Below are positions 20,009 to 29,256 of a stretch of 64,000 nucleotides of DNA, piece by piece. The position numbers were made by a program, and so were the translations under genes. The stretch spans positions 2,196,501 through 2,260,500 of the forward strand of contig NC_007512.1 in the NCBI RefSeq assembly GCF_000012485.1, written 5' to 3'. Every line of letters begins with the position of its first letter. Position 1 is the stretch's first letter. The stretch is from Pelodictyon luteolum DSM 273. GTDB lineage: Bacteria; Bacteroidota; Chlorobiia; Chlorobiales; Chlorobiaceae. The notes under the pieces are model-generated. The model searched no databases, was not told the origin of the DNA, and worked only from the letters and a program-made list of their open reading frames with translations.

Positions 20009-20704
20009 ATGAACGCTCGCACCCTGCTCTTCTTCATCATCCTCATACCCGTGATGTTCTTCGGAATGCTCACCGGCTATATCATGAACACCATTGACGG
20101 GACCGGAGACCGGTTCCACCGCCTCGCCTCCTGGTGGGGGCGTTTCAGCGCGTGGCTCTTCGGCATCACGGTGGAGGTGGAAGGCGAGGAAAACTACAGG
20201 GCGGGCGGCAGCTACCTCGTTGTAAGCAACCATGCCGGCATGGCAGACATCCCGCTGCTGCTCGGCTCAATGAAGCTCAACCTCCGCTTCGTCGCCAAGG
20301 AGGAGCTCGGCAGAATCCCCGTCTTCGGATGGGCCCTGAAGAACGGCGGCTACGTGATGATCAAACGCGGCCAGAACCGCGAAGCCCTTAAAAGCCTGCT
20401 GGCTGCATCGGAAGTAATCAAAAGCGGGCGGTCCGTCCACATCTTCCCCGAGGGGACCCGGTCCGCCACCGGCAAGCTGCTCCCCTTCAAGCGCGGTGCG
20501 TTTCTCGTGGCTGAAAAAGCAAAAGCCGAGGTCCTGCCCGTCACCATCATCGGCAGCCACATCATCACCCCGAAAAAGAGCCTTGCCATCCACCGCGGCA
20601 AGGTCCGCCTCATCATCGGCAAACCCCTCCGCACCACCGACTTCCCGAACGTCGAAACCCTCATGCAGGCCTCGCGCGACGCCATCGCAGCGAACCTCAA
20701 CTGA
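20009..20704 (+). CDS. plsC: 1-acyl-sn-glycerol-3-phosphate acyltransferase
   Basis: Adds the second acyl chain to lysophosphatidic acid to give phosphatidic acid in membrane lipid synthesis. The 231-residue protein has an N-terminal membrane helix (residues 5-28), the catalytic NHAGMAD (NHx4D) and the glycerol-phosphate-binding FPEGTRS. It begins 29 bases after thrC and probably shares its transcript, although its pathway is unrelated to threonine. Confidence 0.92.
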   Translation: MNARTLLFFIILIPVMFFGMLTGYIMNTIDGTGDRFHRLASWWGRFSAWLFGITVEVEGEENYRAGGSYLVVSNHAGMADIPLLLGSMKLNLRFVAKEELGRIPVFGWALKNGGYVMIKRGQNREALKSLLAASEVIKSGRSVHIFPEGTRSATGKLLPFKRGAFLVAEKAKAEVLPVTIIGSHIITPKKSLAIHRGKVRLIIGKPLRTTDFPNVETLMQASRDAIAANLN

Positions 20705-20759
20705 GGAGCGGCACCGGGGGGACCCCACACCCCCGAGCCCGGCGAGGAAAAACAACAAA

Positions 20760-20794
20760 GGGCCGCTGCGTTTCCATTTGACACGCAGCGGCCC
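20760..20794. terminator. Bidirectional terminator between plsC and ribH
   Basis: A perfect 12-bp stem (GGGCCGCTGCGT / ACGCAGCGGCCC) with an 11-nt loop. The minus-strand side is followed by a T-rich tract (TTTGTTGTTTTT), the plus-strand side by a weaker T-rich tract. It serves two converging genes. Confidence 0.88.
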
Positions 20795-20828
20795 TCTCGT
20801 ATTGTTTGGCGTTCACCAAAAACGTGGA

Positions 20829-21296
20829 TCACATGTTCCGGTAGAGGTTCACCATTTCGATGGCGGTAAGGGCGGCATCAAAGCCCTTGTTGCCGGCCTT
20901 CGTGCCTGCACGCTCAATCGCCTGCTCGATGTTCTCGGTAGTAAGCACGCCGAATGCGATCGGCACGCCGGTTTCGAGCGAAGCCTGGGCGATGCCTTTG
21001 GTGGCCTCGGCAGCAACGACGTCGAAGTGAGGGGTGCTTCCGCGGATGATGGCGCCGAGGGTGATGAGGGCATCGTACTTGCCGGTAAGGGCCGCCTTCT
21101 TGGCGACCATCGGTAGCTCAAACGCTCCGGGGCAGCGGTAGATGGTGATGTTATCTTCCGATCCGCCGTGGCGGCGGATGCAGTCGATGGCACCTTCCAT
21201 CAGCTTCTGGCCGATGAAATCGTTGAACCGGGATATGACGAGGGCGAACCGGGCGTCTTTGGCGCTGAGCGCCCCTTCAATCTGTTTGATCTGCAT
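20829..21296 (-). CDS. ribH: 6,7-dimethyl-8-ribityllumazine synthase
   Basis: Joins the ribityl pyrimidine with 3,4-dihydroxybutanone phosphate in the penultimate riboflavin step; it usually assembles as a pentamer or 60-mer shell. In 155 residues the motifs RFN (residues 23-25), [24 protein letters not shown] and FGVLTTE are intact, including the catalytic His. The start MQIKQIEGA was chosen for family length; 32 extra upstream codons are not supported. It follows gmhA by 26 bases. Confidence 0.95.
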   Translation of the reverse strand: MQIKQIEGALSAKDARFALVISRFNDFIGQKLMEGAIDCIRRHGGSEDNITIYRCPGAFELPMVAKKAALTGKYDALITLGAIIRGSTPHFDVVAAEATKGIAQASLETGVPIAFGVLTTENIEQAIERAGTKAGNKGFDAALTAIEMVNLYRNM

Positions 21297-21322
21297 ACTG
21301 GTTGGTTGTTTATGGGTTAGGC

Positions 21323-21958
21323 CTAGGTGTCGCAGTATCCGAGAATCTGCTCCACAAGATCGATGATGACGTGGCCGACAGTGATATGGCACTCCTGCAC
21401 CCGGTCGGCCGTACCGGAGTGGGGAACAATGAGCTGGAGGTCGGCCATTCCTTTCATGAGTCCACCCTCACCGCCAAGAAGGGCGATGGTCTTCATCCCC
21501 TGCTGCCGAGCAACTTTCATTGCATTGATGACGCTCATGCTGTTGCCGCTGGTGGAAAGGCCCACGAAGAGGTCCCCTTCCTTGCCGTATGCCTCCACAA
21601 GCCGCGCAAAAACAGCGTCATAGCCAAGATCGTTGGCCCCGGCAGTGAGCGCCATGCTGTCGCTGGACAGGGCGATGGCGGGCAGGGCAGGGCGCTTCAC
21701 GGTGCTTCGGTAACGGATGGTAAGTTCCGTTGCAAGATGCTGGGCATCGGCCGCGCTTCCGCCGTTTCCGGCAAAAAGCACGCTCCGGCCCGCAGAAAAA
21801 GTATCAGCCATGAGGCGCGCCATTGCGGCAATGACCGCGCTGTTCTCTCTTGCGACACGTTCCTTAAGGCGTGCGCTGTAGAGCATCGTTTCAAGGACAC
21901 TCTCTTCAAGTCGGCTCCTGTCAGTGAGCCTGCAGGAACATTTTCCGCCATTGTCCAT
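21323..21958 (-). CDS. gmhA: Phosphoheptose isomerase (SIS domain)
   Basis: Converts sedoheptulose 7-phosphate to D-glycero-D-manno-heptose 7-phosphate, the first step towards the ADP-heptose used in lipopolysaccharide core. The SIS fold shows [25 protein letters not shown] for sugar phosphate binding, and [17 protein letters not shown], including the metal/acid-base His and Glu residues. The length from this start is 211. An ATG 11 codons upstream (21991) is equally possible; neither has a strong ribosome site. The much longer open frame runs into the channel gene and is not real. First gene of a gmhA-ribH pair. Confidence 0.9.
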   Translation of the reverse strand: MDNGGKCSCRLTDRSRLEESVLETMLYSARLKERVARENSAVIAAMARLMADTFSAGRSVLFAGNGGSAADAQHLATELTIRYRSTVKRPALPAIALSSDSMALTAGANDLGYDAVFARLVEAYGKEGDLFVGLSTSGNSMSVINAMKVARQQGMKTIALLGGEGGLMKGMADLQLIVPHSGTADRVQECHITVGHVIIDLVEQILGYCDT

Positions 21959-22070
21959 TGTTTCGGATGGTACGGGTTCAGGGTGTCTCATCCGGACTAC
22001 GCAACAGGAGGGCCTCCGGACAAAATTGTACGCTAATATAACGAAAAAGGCAGGAAGCGAAGAAAAAGCC

Positions 22071-22910
22071 TCAGCTGAGGCCATCGCCATCCGGAGCATC
22101 CTCAAGCGGAAGGCCGCAGCGGCGGCAGAACGCGGCATCAGGTTCGTGGCGGAGGCCGGGGCATGCGCGGCAGAGCCTTTCGGGGCTGCAGGATGAGCGC
22201 ATGGAAGACATTTCTGCAGAGACGATGCCCGTCGGGACAGCAATCACGCTGTAACCGGTGATCATGAGCAAAGCCGCCAGAAATCGTCCAAGCGGGGTCT
22301 CTGGAGATATGTCGCCGTATCCGACTGTCGTAACGGTAACGATGGCCCAGTAGATACTTTCAGGAATGCTTCGGAACCCATGTTCCTCACCCTCTATCAG
22401 GTACATGAGGGCGCCGACGATGCTCGTAAGCACAATGACGAAAAATAGAAACACCAGAATCTTGCGCGAAGAGGCCACAATTGATGCCCGGACAAAGTTC
22501 GCCTCATGGACGAACTGCATGAGCTTCAGAAGACGGAAGATACGCAGCACCCTGAAAAAGCGGATGACCAGCAGGTACTGGGTGCCGGGTATGAAGAGAC
22601 TGAGCCAGGTAGGAAAGATGGAGAGGAAGTCGACGACGCCGAAAAAACTCAGGGCGTAGCGCCCTCTCCTTTCGGCTGCATAAATACGAAGTCCGTACTC
22701 GATGGAGAAGAGGATGGTGAAAAACCACTCGAAAGCGAGGAAGATATCCCCGGCTGCGGCATGGAAGGACGGCACGCTGTCAAACATGACGACCAGCACG
22801 CTGCAGGAAATTGAGAAAATGAGCAGAAGGTCGAAAGCCTTGGCCGGCAATGTGTCATAGTCGAAGATGACGTGCCGGAGTCGTTCTCTTGGTGTACCGG
22901 TTCTTTCCAT
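22071..22910 (-). CDS. Voltage-gated potassium channel with C-terminal zinc ribbon
   Basis: A 279-residue six-helix ion channel in the inner membrane. S4 carries regularly spaced arginines ([16 protein letters not shown], about 115-130), and the pore has the K+ selectivity filter TVGYGD at 195-200. After S6 there is no RCK or cyclic-nucleotide domain; instead a four-cysteine ribbon occurs (C247, C250, C262, C265). I chose the ATG at 22910 because the upstream in-frame ATG at 22982 lies inside the hemE terminator. It stands alone between hemE and gmhA on the same strand. What the ribbon binds or senses is unknown. Confidence 0.88.
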   Translation of the reverse strand: MERTGTPRERLRHVIFDYDTLPAKAFDLLLIFSISCSVLVVMFDSVPSFHAAAGDIFLAFEWFFTILFSIEYGLRIYAAERRGRYALSFFGVVDFLSIFPTWLSLFIPGTQYLLVIRFFRVLRIFRLLKLMQFVHEANFVRASIVASSRKILVFLFFVIVLTSIVGALMYLIEGEEHGFRSIPESIYWAIVTVTTVGYGDISPETPLGRFLAALLMITGYSVIAVPTGIVSAEMSSMRSSCSPERLCRACPGLRHEPDAAFCRRCGLPLEDAPDGDGLS

Positions 22911-22930
22911 GATTCGATCCTGTTGCACAT

Positions 22931-22965
22931 AAAAAAAACTCCGCCGGTGCATGGCACTGGCGGAG
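22931..22965 (-). terminator. Terminator of hemE
   Basis: A 12-bp stem (CTCCGCCAGTGC / GCACCGGCGGAG read on the minus strand, with one wobble pair) and a 3-nt loop is followed by eight T residues, 26 bases after hemE. Confidence 0.92.
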
Positions 22966-22991
22966 ATGGGAAAAACGGGCAAAAAAACGCC

Positions 22992-24047
22992 TTAGTGGTA
23001 CTTTGCGCTCTCTTCCTTGACGAACTCGACGAGCAGCTTCAGGTTGGCCGGGTCGACGTCGGGCAGGATGCCGTGGCCGAGGTTGAAGACGTGGCCGGAC
23101 TGAGCGGTGTGCTGGCCGAACTGGCGGAGGACCTTCGCGGCTTCCGCCTTGATCTTCTCGGGCGTGCCGTAGAGGACTGTCGGGTCCATGTTGCCCTGCA
23201 GGCAGACGCGGTCGCCGAGGATGGTGCGGGCTTTCTTGATGTCGATACCCCAGCCGAGTCCTACGGCGTCGCAGCCGGTGTCGGCGATTTCCGAAAGAAT
23301 GGTGTTGCAGTCCTTCGAGAAGACGATGACCGGAACGTCAGGATACTTGGCCTTCACCGCCTGCACGTTCTCCTTGATGTAGGGAAGCGCGAACTCGCGG
23401 TAGTCGTCCTCGGACAGGGCGCTGGCCCATGAGTCGAAGATCTGGATGGCGTCGGCTCCGGCTTCGACCTGCGCACAGACGTATTCGGAGATGACGGCGG
23501 AAATCTTGCTGAGGAGCATGTGCGCCATTTTCGGCTCACGGTACATCATTTTCTTGGCGAACGCGTAGTTCTTCGATCCGCCGCCTTCGACAGCGTAGGT
23601 GAAGAGGGTCCATGCTGCACCGGAGAAACCGATGAGGGGAACGCGGTTGTCGAGTACTTTCTTCGTGAGGCGGATGGCATCAAGCACGTATCCGAGCTTG
23701 TCCTGTACCTCGGGGATGATGAGACGGTTGATGTCGGCCTGTGAACGGATCGGGGGGGTAAGCTTGATGCCCTTGGTTTCAATGATCTCAACGTCCATGC
23801 CCATAGCCTCGTTGACGACAAGGATGTCCGAGAAGATGATTGCCGCATCGACGCCCATCAGCTCGACCGGCTGGATGGTGACCTCCATGGCAAGTTCAGG
23901 AGTCTTGCAGAGGGTGAGGAAGTCGGTTTTTTCCCTGATTGCGCGGTACTCGGGGAGGTAACGGCCGGCCTGTCGCATCACCCAGATGGGGGTCCGTGAG
24001 CATGGCTGGCGCTTCAGTGCCCGGAGGAAAAGATCATTTTTGAGCAT
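22992..24047 (-). CDS. hemE: Uroporphyrinogen decarboxylase
   Basis: Removes four carboxyl groups from uroporphyrinogen III to give coproporphyrinogen III, on the shared route to heme and bacteriochlorophyll. The 351-residue protein has the family signatures PIWVMRQAGRYLPEYR near the N terminus and the substrate-cleft IIFSDILVV, plus GFSGAAWTLFTYAVEG in the middle. Length and start agree with the family. It is a single-gene unit with its own terminator. In a phototroph that makes large amounts of bacteriochlorophyll it is a high-flux enzyme. Confidence 0.96.
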   Translation of the reverse strand: MLKNDLFLRALKRQPCSRTPIWVMRQAGRYLPEYRAIREKTDFLTLCKTPELAMEVTIQPVELMGVDAAIIFSDILVVNEAMGMDVEIIETKGIKLTPPIRSQADINRLIIPEVQDKLGYVLDAIRLTKKVLDNRVPLIGFSGAAWTLFTYAVEGGGSKNYAFAKKMMYREPKMAHMLLSKISAVISEYVCAQVEAGADAIQIFDSWASALSEDDYREFALPYIKENVQAVKAKYPDVPVIVFSKDCNTILSEIADTGCDAVGLGWGIDIKKARTILGDRVCLQGNMDPTVLYGTPEKIKAEAAKVLRQFGQHTAQSGHVFNLGHGILPDVDPANLKLLVEFVKEESAKYH

Positions 24048-24198
24048 GCAGTGCTAAAGTTTGATGGTTGAACAAAACAGGCGGCCTTTCAGAGCGTGTC
24101 CCCGGAGACCCCGGGGGGAGGGCTGAACGCGATTCGAACCAGCAAAGGTACGATTTTTCAGCCTTTTTTTAAAACTTCGTCCTCACCCAGGCGCCACG

Positions 24199-25047
24199 TC
24201 AGCTGACGATATGGCGCTTGATGCCGAGTTCCTTCGGGCTGTAGCCGAGCGCAAGACCGACCATCTCCGACAGGTGAAACACCGGAATGGAGCTGTGGAT
24301 ATGGGCCTGCTTGAGGGCTTTCGACTGGTAGCCATCGAGCACCGTGTGGCAGAGCGGACAGGGGGTGACGATGAAGTCCGCCTTCTCTTCGATGGCTTCC
24401 CCGAGCGCCTCGGCTGCAACGCTGAGCGATTCCTCCTCTGCGACGAGCAGAGTGTGGAATCCGCAACAGCGGTTCTTATGGCGGTAGGGAATGGTCTTGC
24501 CGCCGAGTGCCTCGATAAGCTGGTCGAGCGAGGAAGGATCGAGCGGGTTGTCCTTGCCGAGTACCGTCGAAGGGCGCAGGATATGGCAGCCGTAGAACGG
24601 CGCGATGCGGTACTTCGAAAGCGGCACCTTCACCTTTGACTTGATGGCCTCCAGGCCGACGTCGTCGATAAGTACCCAGAGCAGGTGGCGGACTTCGGAG
24701 GTGCCGCGGTATTCCAGCCCCTCTTTTTTCAGGATCTCATTGACCTCCGCCCTCAGTTCCGGCGAGGCATCAAGTTTCTTCTTGGCGCTGCGGATGGTCA
24801 TGAGACAGGTATTGCAGGAGACCACGAGGTCGAGGCCCATCTTCTCGGCATGGGCGATGTTGCGCGCGTTGACCAGCGCAAAGTGCTTCGGACTGACATA
24901 GTCGAGGTTGCTCCCGCCGCAGCAGGTGCTCTCGTGCAGGTGCACAAGCTCGATGCCGAGGTCCTTCTGCCAGAGTGCAATCGAGCGGTCAACCTCCTTG
25001 GTCATGGACTCATTGATGCAGCTCAGGTAATATGCGTATCTCTTCAT
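24199..25047 (-). CDS. Succinate dehydrogenase/fumarate reductase CCG-domain subunit
   Basis: A 282-residue protein with two CCG (cysteine-rich, HdrB-like) domains: [11 protein letters not shown] with SCNTC in the first half, and [15 protein letters not shown] and CPLCHT in the second. This is the membrane-associated partner in non-classical (type E) succinate:quinone oxidoreductases and fumarate reductases, where it replaces the heme b membrane anchors. It ends an A-B-C operon, 17 bases after the iron-sulfur subunit. In green sulfur bacteria the complex is expected to run as fumarate reductase in the reductive TCA cycle. No true membrane helices are visible. Confidence 0.88.
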   Translation of the reverse strand: MKRYAYYLSCINESMTKEVDRSIALWQKDLGIELVHLHESTCCGGSNLDYVSPKHFALVNARNIAHAEKMGLDLVVSCNTCLMTIRSAKKKLDASPELRAEVNEILKKEGLEYRGTSEVRHLLWVLIDDVGLEAIKSKVKVPLSKYRIAPFYGCHILRPSTVLGKDNPLDPSSLDQLIEALGGKTIPYRHKNRCCGFHTLLVAEEESLSVAAEALGEAIEEKADFIVTPCPLCHTVLDGYQSKALKQAHIHSSIPVFHLSEMVGLALGYSPKELGIKRHIVS

Positions 25048-25064
25048 CCGGTCATGCCTCCCGA

Positions 25065-26099
25065 TTATTTATTATGGGTCTTGTGATCATCTTTCACATG
25101 CTCAGTCATCTCACGGAACTCCTCGCGGAACTGCTTCATGCCTTTCGACGATTTGACGAGCGGCGGCGGAGGCGGCGTGCGGCGTTTCATGATCATTTTC
25201 ACGGCCATCGGCAGGAGGTTCTTCACCGTCCATGCAACGCCATTGGTGCGGAACGGCAGGGTTGCCTCGACCAGCTTGCCCTTCTTCTCGATATCGGACA
25301 TGAACGCCTCGGCATGCTTCGCGCCGGCACTGTCTTTCAGACCGCGGCACTCGATGGCATCTTCTCGGATGCCGTGGATGGCTTCCATGATCGGGATATT
25401 TTTCACGCAGGTCTCCTGGCAGCGGTAGCAGTGGGTGCAGTCCCACACGCCGTGATCCTGCACCAGTTCGGCGAGGCGGACATCATGGAGACTGTCGCGC
25501 GTGTCGACGTTCATGCGGTACGACTTCAGGAGCACTGCAGGCGAAACGTACTCCTTGTTGGCACGAAGGATGCTGCACTCCGAGACGCAGGAGGCGCAGA
25601 GGATGCAGTCGGTGGCCTTGTCGTAACGCGAGAACTCCTCTTCGGAGACGAGAAACTCTTTCTTCCCCATCTCTGGTTCCGGCATGCTCGACTCAACCCA
25701 GTTCCGGTAGTGCTTCATCTTGCCGACAAGCGGATCCATATCGACGATGAGATCCTTGAGAAGCGGCAGGTTGCGCAGCGGCTCGATCTTGATGATGCCC
25801 GCTTCCCGGCACTTGGGGAGCTCGTCCCATACCTGGGTGGTGCAGGCGAGCTTGGAAATGCCGTTGATGCGCATGCCGCAGGAACCGCAGATGCCTGCCT
25901 GGCAGAACACCCGGTAGCTGACGGAGGCATCGATGTTCTCCTTGATGTAGTTCAGCGCACGAAGCACCGTGATACCCCGTTCGACCGGGATGGTATAGTC
26001 ATCGAAATAAGGCTTGCTGTCAACCTGGGGGTTCAGCCTGAACACCCGGAAGGTGACATCCCGCTTGCCTTCGATATGCTGTTCGCTTGTGACAGTCAT
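25065..26099 (-). CDS. Fumarate reductase/succinate dehydrogenase iron-sulfur subunit
   Basis: Carries electrons between the quinone/CCG side and the flavin. The N-terminal plant-type ferredoxin domain binds a [2Fe-2S] cluster (C66, C71, C74, C86). The C-terminal part has two further sets: C165, C168, C171, C175 and C221, C224, C227, C231. At 344 residues it is longer than the usual 230-260; the extra 80-100 residues at the C terminus are basic and Pro-rich ([15 protein letters not shown]). It sits 12 bases after the flavoprotein gene. Confidence 0.93.
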   Translation of the reverse strand: MTVTSEQHIEGKRDVTFRVFRLNPQVDSKPYFDDYTIPVERGITVLRALNYIKENIDASVSYRVFCQAGICGSCGMRINGISKLACTTQVWDELPKCREAGIIKIEPLRNLPLLKDLIVDMDPLVGKMKHYRNWVESSMPEPEMGKKEFLVSEEEFSRYDKATDCILCASCVSECSILRANKEYVSPAVLLKSYRMNVDTRDSLHDVRLAELVQDHGVWDCTHCYRCQETCVKNIPIMEAIHGIREDAIECRGLKDSAGAKHAEAFMSDIEKKGKLVEATLPFRTNGVAWTVKNLLPMAVKMIMKRRTPPPPPLVKSSKGMKQFREEFREMTEHVKDDHKTHNK

Positions 26100-26111
26100 G
26101 GGCTCGTGTGG

Positions 26112-27815
26112 TTAATAAGTTCTTTCCTGGAGTTCATAACGGCCCATCGTCACCGGCTTTTCGCCGAGCTCCAACCTGCCGTCGACAAGGGTCGCCATCG
26201 TATGCTTGTGCCATTTCCCGTCGTCCCTCGTCGGGAAGTCGGTACGGGTATGTGAACCGCGGCTCTCTTCACGGGCATAGGCGCCGGCTGCGACGGTTTC
26301 GGAGAGGTCGAGCATGTTACGGAGCTCGAGGACCTGAAGCAGGTTGGTGTTGAACACGTCGCTGGAGTCAAACACCCTGACCTTCTTGAAGCGCTCCCTC
26401 AGGGCGGCGATGTCCTCGATGCCCTTCCGGAGGAGCGAGGCCTCGCGGTAGATGCCGACGTTGGTGCCGAGAGTATGGCCAAGCTCTTCACGGAGTGCGC
26501 CGTAGCGCTCATAGTGGCCAGAAGGCTGCATGTAGCTGCGGATCTCGTCGGCATGCTCCTTCAGTTCGGCGTCGGTGATATTGCCGGGTTCGAAGCTGCG
26601 GGCCTCCTCGGCTGCGGTATGGCCTGCGATGCGGCCGAAGACGAGGATGTCGAGCAGGGAGTTGCCGCCGAGGCGGTTGGCGCCGTGGACGGATACGCAG
26701 GCGCATTCGCCGGCGGCGTAGACGCCCTCCATCACGGTACGGCCCTGATTGTCGGTATCAATGCCGCCCATTGAGTAGTGGGCCGTCGGGCGGACGGGAA
26801 TGGGCTCCTCGATCGGATCGACACCCTCGAAGTACATCGACATCTCACGGATCTGGGGAAGGCGCTGGCGGATGAGGTCGGCACCGAGATGGGTAAGGTC
26901 AAGGTGGATGTATTTGCCGGCAGGGCTGTCGAAGCCGCGGCCCTGGAGAATTTCGGTTTCGATGGAACGGGAGACGAGATCCCTCGGTCCGAGCTCCATC
27001 TTTTCAGGTGCATAACGCGACATGAACCGCTCGCCGAGGCTGTTGACGAGGTAACCGCCCTCGCCGCGCGCACCCTCGGTGACGAGCAGGCCGCTCTTGC
27101 GCAGTCCGGTCGGGTGGAACTGGACGAACTCCATGTCTTTCAGCGGGATGCCTGCGCGGTAGGCGATGGCCTGGCCATCACCGGTGTTGCCGAGGGCATT
27201 GCTGGAACGGTTCCAATACATCTTGGCATAGCCGCCGGTGGCGAAGATCACGGTCCTTGCGGTAAACGCCTCGATCTTGCCGGTCTTGATGTCCATGGCG
27301 ATGAGCCCCTTGGAGCGGCTGCCCTTCACGGACAGGTTGAGTGCGAGGTACTCGTTGAAAAACACCACGCCTTTCTTCAGGCACTGTTCGTAGAGGGTCT
27401 GCAGAATCGTGTGGCCAGTCTTGTCTGCGCAGTAGCAGCAGCGGGGACGGCCTGCGCCGCCAAAGGGGCGCTGGGCGATGGTCTTGTCGTCGAGGCGCGA
27501 CCAGGGGGTTCCCATGTTGTCGAGCTCGCGGATGATTTTCGGGGCCTCGGTGCAGAGCACTTCCGCTGCATCCTGGTCGGCGAGGTAATCGCTTCCCTTG
27601 ATGGTGTCGAAAATATGCAGTTCGACCGAGTCATCCTTGGCGGTGTTGCCGAGAGCGGCATTGGCGCCACCCTGAGCCGCAGAAGTGTGGGACCGGTTGG
27701 GATAGACCTTCGAGAGCACGGCGATGTTCAGCGACGGATTCGTCTTCATCGCTTCCATGGCAGCGTAGAGCCCGGCGCCCCCCCCTCCGACGATAATGAT
27801 ATCAAATGGTTTCAT
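26112..27815 (-). CDS. Fumarate reductase/succinate dehydrogenase flavoprotein subunit
   Basis: The catalytic subunit, with covalent FAD expected at the His of SHTSAAQGGANAAL. The N-terminal dinucleotide fold (IIIVGGGGAGLYAAMEA), the substrate-binding HPTGL and ARGEGGYLVN regions and the conserved SVHGANRLGGNSLLD near residue 385 are all intact. The length is 567. It is the first gene of the three-gene unit. In green sulfur bacteria the reductive TCA cycle needs fumarate reduction, so the reductive direction is inferred from the organism, not from sequence. Confidence 0.95.
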   Translation of the reverse strand: MKPFDIIIVGGGGAGLYAAMEAMKTNPSLNIAVLSKVYPNRSHTSAAQGGANAALGNTAKDDSVELHIFDTIKGSDYLADQDAAEVLCTEAPKIIRELDNMGTPWSRLDDKTIAQRPFGGAGRPRCCYCADKTGHTILQTLYEQCLKKGVVFFNEYLALNLSVKGSRSKGLIAMDIKTGKIEAFTARTVIFATGGYAKMYWNRSSNALGNTGDGQAIAYRAGIPLKDMEFVQFHPTGLRKSGLLVTEGARGEGGYLVNSLGERFMSRYAPEKMELGPRDLVSRSIETEILQGRGFDSPAGKYIHLDLTHLGADLIRQRLPQIREMSMYFEGVDPIEEPIPVRPTAHYSMGGIDTDNQGRTVMEGVYAAGECACVSVHGANRLGGNSLLDILVFGRIAGHTAAEEARSFEPGNITDAELKEHADEIRSYMQPSGHYERYGALREELGHTLGTNVGIYREASLLRKGIEDIAALRERFKKVRVFDSSDVFNTNLLQVLELRNMLDLSETVAAGAYAREESRGSHTRTDFPTRDDGKWHKHTMATLVDGRLELGEKPVTMGRYELQERTY

Positions 27816-27949
27816 TCGCTCAAGTCTTGTGTATGACCTCTCGGGGAGGCGTACGGATTAAATGGCCGGGCACAGCAGTGGCGGAGCCCCGCATTCTGGA
27901 TAGTCTCTTTCTCGGAATCCCTCAGGAAATGCCGCTGGGGAGCGCCCCC

Positions 27950-28396
27950 TTACAGGGCGACATGGTCGTCGTGAGCCGGCAGTTCCTCGACGGCATGGAG
28001 AACGTCAGTCATATTGAGGACGCCGACCACTGCATTGCCGTCCATCACCGTCAGGCGGCGGACATTGGTGCGCTTCATCATGCGGAGCGCGTATTTGATG
28101 CGGAGGCTCGGGTTGACGCTGATGACAGGCTTGCTCATGATTTGGAAGACCGGAGTGTTCCAGGGGTCACGGTGCACATCTTCGCCGGGATCGATAACCT
28201 TGCCGAGGATGTCTTTTTCCGTGATGACGCCGTAGCAGTCGTCTTCATTGCGCGGCTCGACGATAAGACCGCTCTCGCCGCTTTTTTTCATGATCTGCAG
28301 GGCCTCTGCAACCGTGCAGCTTCCCTTGATCATTGCGAAATCCTTCTGCATGAGGGCCGATACCGGCAGCGTCCGTAATGTGATAAGCTGGTCCAT
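27950..28396 (-). CDS. CBS-domain pair protein
   Basis: A 148-residue protein made almost wholly of two CBS domains (about residues 10-75 and 80-140), each ending in the typical GVITEKDIL / GVLNMTDVL pattern. Such stand-alone CBS pairs bind adenine nucleotides and regulate enzymes or transporters. It precedes the fumarate reductase genes on the same strand by 134 bases, so a link to them is possible but unproven. Confidence 0.85.
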   Translation of the reverse strand: MDQLITLRTLPVSALMQKDFAMIKGSCTVAEALQIMKKSGESGLIVEPRNEDDCYGVITEKDILGKVIDPGEDVHRDPWNTPVFQIMSKPVISVNPSLRIKYALRMMKRTNVRRLTVMDGNAVVGVLNMTDVLHAVEELPAHDDHVAL

Positions 28397-28523
28397 AGTC
28401 GAGATCTGGTTACTTTAGAATGGATAAAACGCCGGACGGGCCGGAGAAGCTGCTGCCCGCGCGCTCTGTCATACTGCATGAAAAACTGCACCGGGGCGCA
28501 GAGGGGCCTGCCACCCGAAGGGA

Positions 28524-28560
28524 AAAATCTCAGCCTATAATGTATGAAATACGGGCTGAT
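28524..28560 (-). terminator. Possible terminator of the efflux operon
   Basis: TCAGCC and GGCTGA form a 6-bp stem with an 18-nt AT-rich loop that can pair further, followed on the minus strand by GATTTTT. It lies about 40 bases after the last gene of the operon. The rest of 28397-28601 holds no gene. Confidence 0.45.
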
Positions 28561-28601
28561 TCACAAAATTGCGCAGGAAAATCGCCACCGGCATCCCGGA
28601 G

Positions 28602-29249
28602 TCAGGCGATCCCGTGCTCCTTTTTGTAGGCCGCCCAGTTCCTCTTTAGTTCAATAAACCCGGCAACATCCGCCCGCATAAGGAAGGGATTCGTCATCCT
28701 CTCGGTGCCAATGTCCGACACCGGCCGGAGGCCGTAGTCATGACCCGGCCAGAGCGTTGTTTCGGGCGGGAGCGTCAGGAGTTTTTTGTGGAGGGAGTCG
28801 TACTCGCTCCGGGCGTCATCGTCAGTAGCGGTGCCGCCGACTTTTCCGACAAAGAGCGTGTCACCGGTGAAGAGCGAACCTCCGGAATAGAGGCAGATGG
28901 AGTCGGGAGTGTGGCCGGGAGTATGGATGAGGGCAAGTTCATGAGCGCCGAGAGGAAAACAGGCGCCGTCAAGAACCCTGATGCCCGTCAGAGGACAGGT
29001 GCTGCCGTAGAGAAGGGGTTCAAGGCCCGTAAGCCGACCGGCAAGATCGTTGCCACAGGTATGGTCCTGGTGGCTGTGGGTCGAGAAGATGTAGCGGACA
29101 CTGTAGCCGCGCGCTGTGGCGGCATGGACAATGGAGCGGGGGTCGTAGGAAGCATCGACGATGAAAGCCAGACGGCTCTCCTCATCGGCGGCGAGGTACC
29201 CGAAGTTCCTGTCGCCGCCGGTGCGGAACTGTTCGACCAGCAATGCCAT
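28602..29249 (-). CDS. Metallo-beta-lactamase-fold hydrolase, ETHE1/glyoxalase II-like
   Basis: A 215-residue MBL-fold enzyme. The metal site motif THSHQDH (H58, H60, D62, H63) is intact, with later ligands in HTPGHTPDS and FTGDTLF and the C-terminal WPGHDYG. The stretch LTLPPETTLWPGHDYG resembles persulfide dioxygenase (ETHE1) and hydroxyacylglutathione hydrolase. Green sulfur bacteria are reported to use a bacillithiol-type thiol instead of glutathione, so a thiol persulfide or thioester would be a plausible substrate (inference). It begins 7 bases after the PII-like gene and is the last gene of the CsoR-family efflux operon. Confidence 0.82.
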   Translation of the reverse strand: MALLVEQFRTGGDRNFGYLAADEESRLAFIVDASYDPRSIVHAATARGYSVRYIFSTHSHQDHTCGNDLAGRLTGLEPLLYGSTCPLTGIRVLDGACFPLGAHELALIHTPGHTPDSICLYSGGSLFTGDTLFVGKVGGTATDDDARSEYDSLHKKLLTLPPETTLWPGHDYGLRPVSDIGTERMTNPFLMRADVAGFIELKRNWAAYKKEHGIA

Positions 29250-29256
29250 CTTCCCT

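Noticed and set aside
22911-22982. Upstream ATG for the K+ channel at 22982
   Set aside because: It lies within and beyond the hemE terminator hairpin; the ATG at 22910 has AGGAT nearby and gives the normal start.
24118-24160. tRNA-like T-loop (minus strand GGTTCGAATC) after the fumarate reductase operon
   Set aside because: The flanking bases cannot form a T stem (GCTGG against CGCGT) and no anticodon or acceptor stem could be folded.
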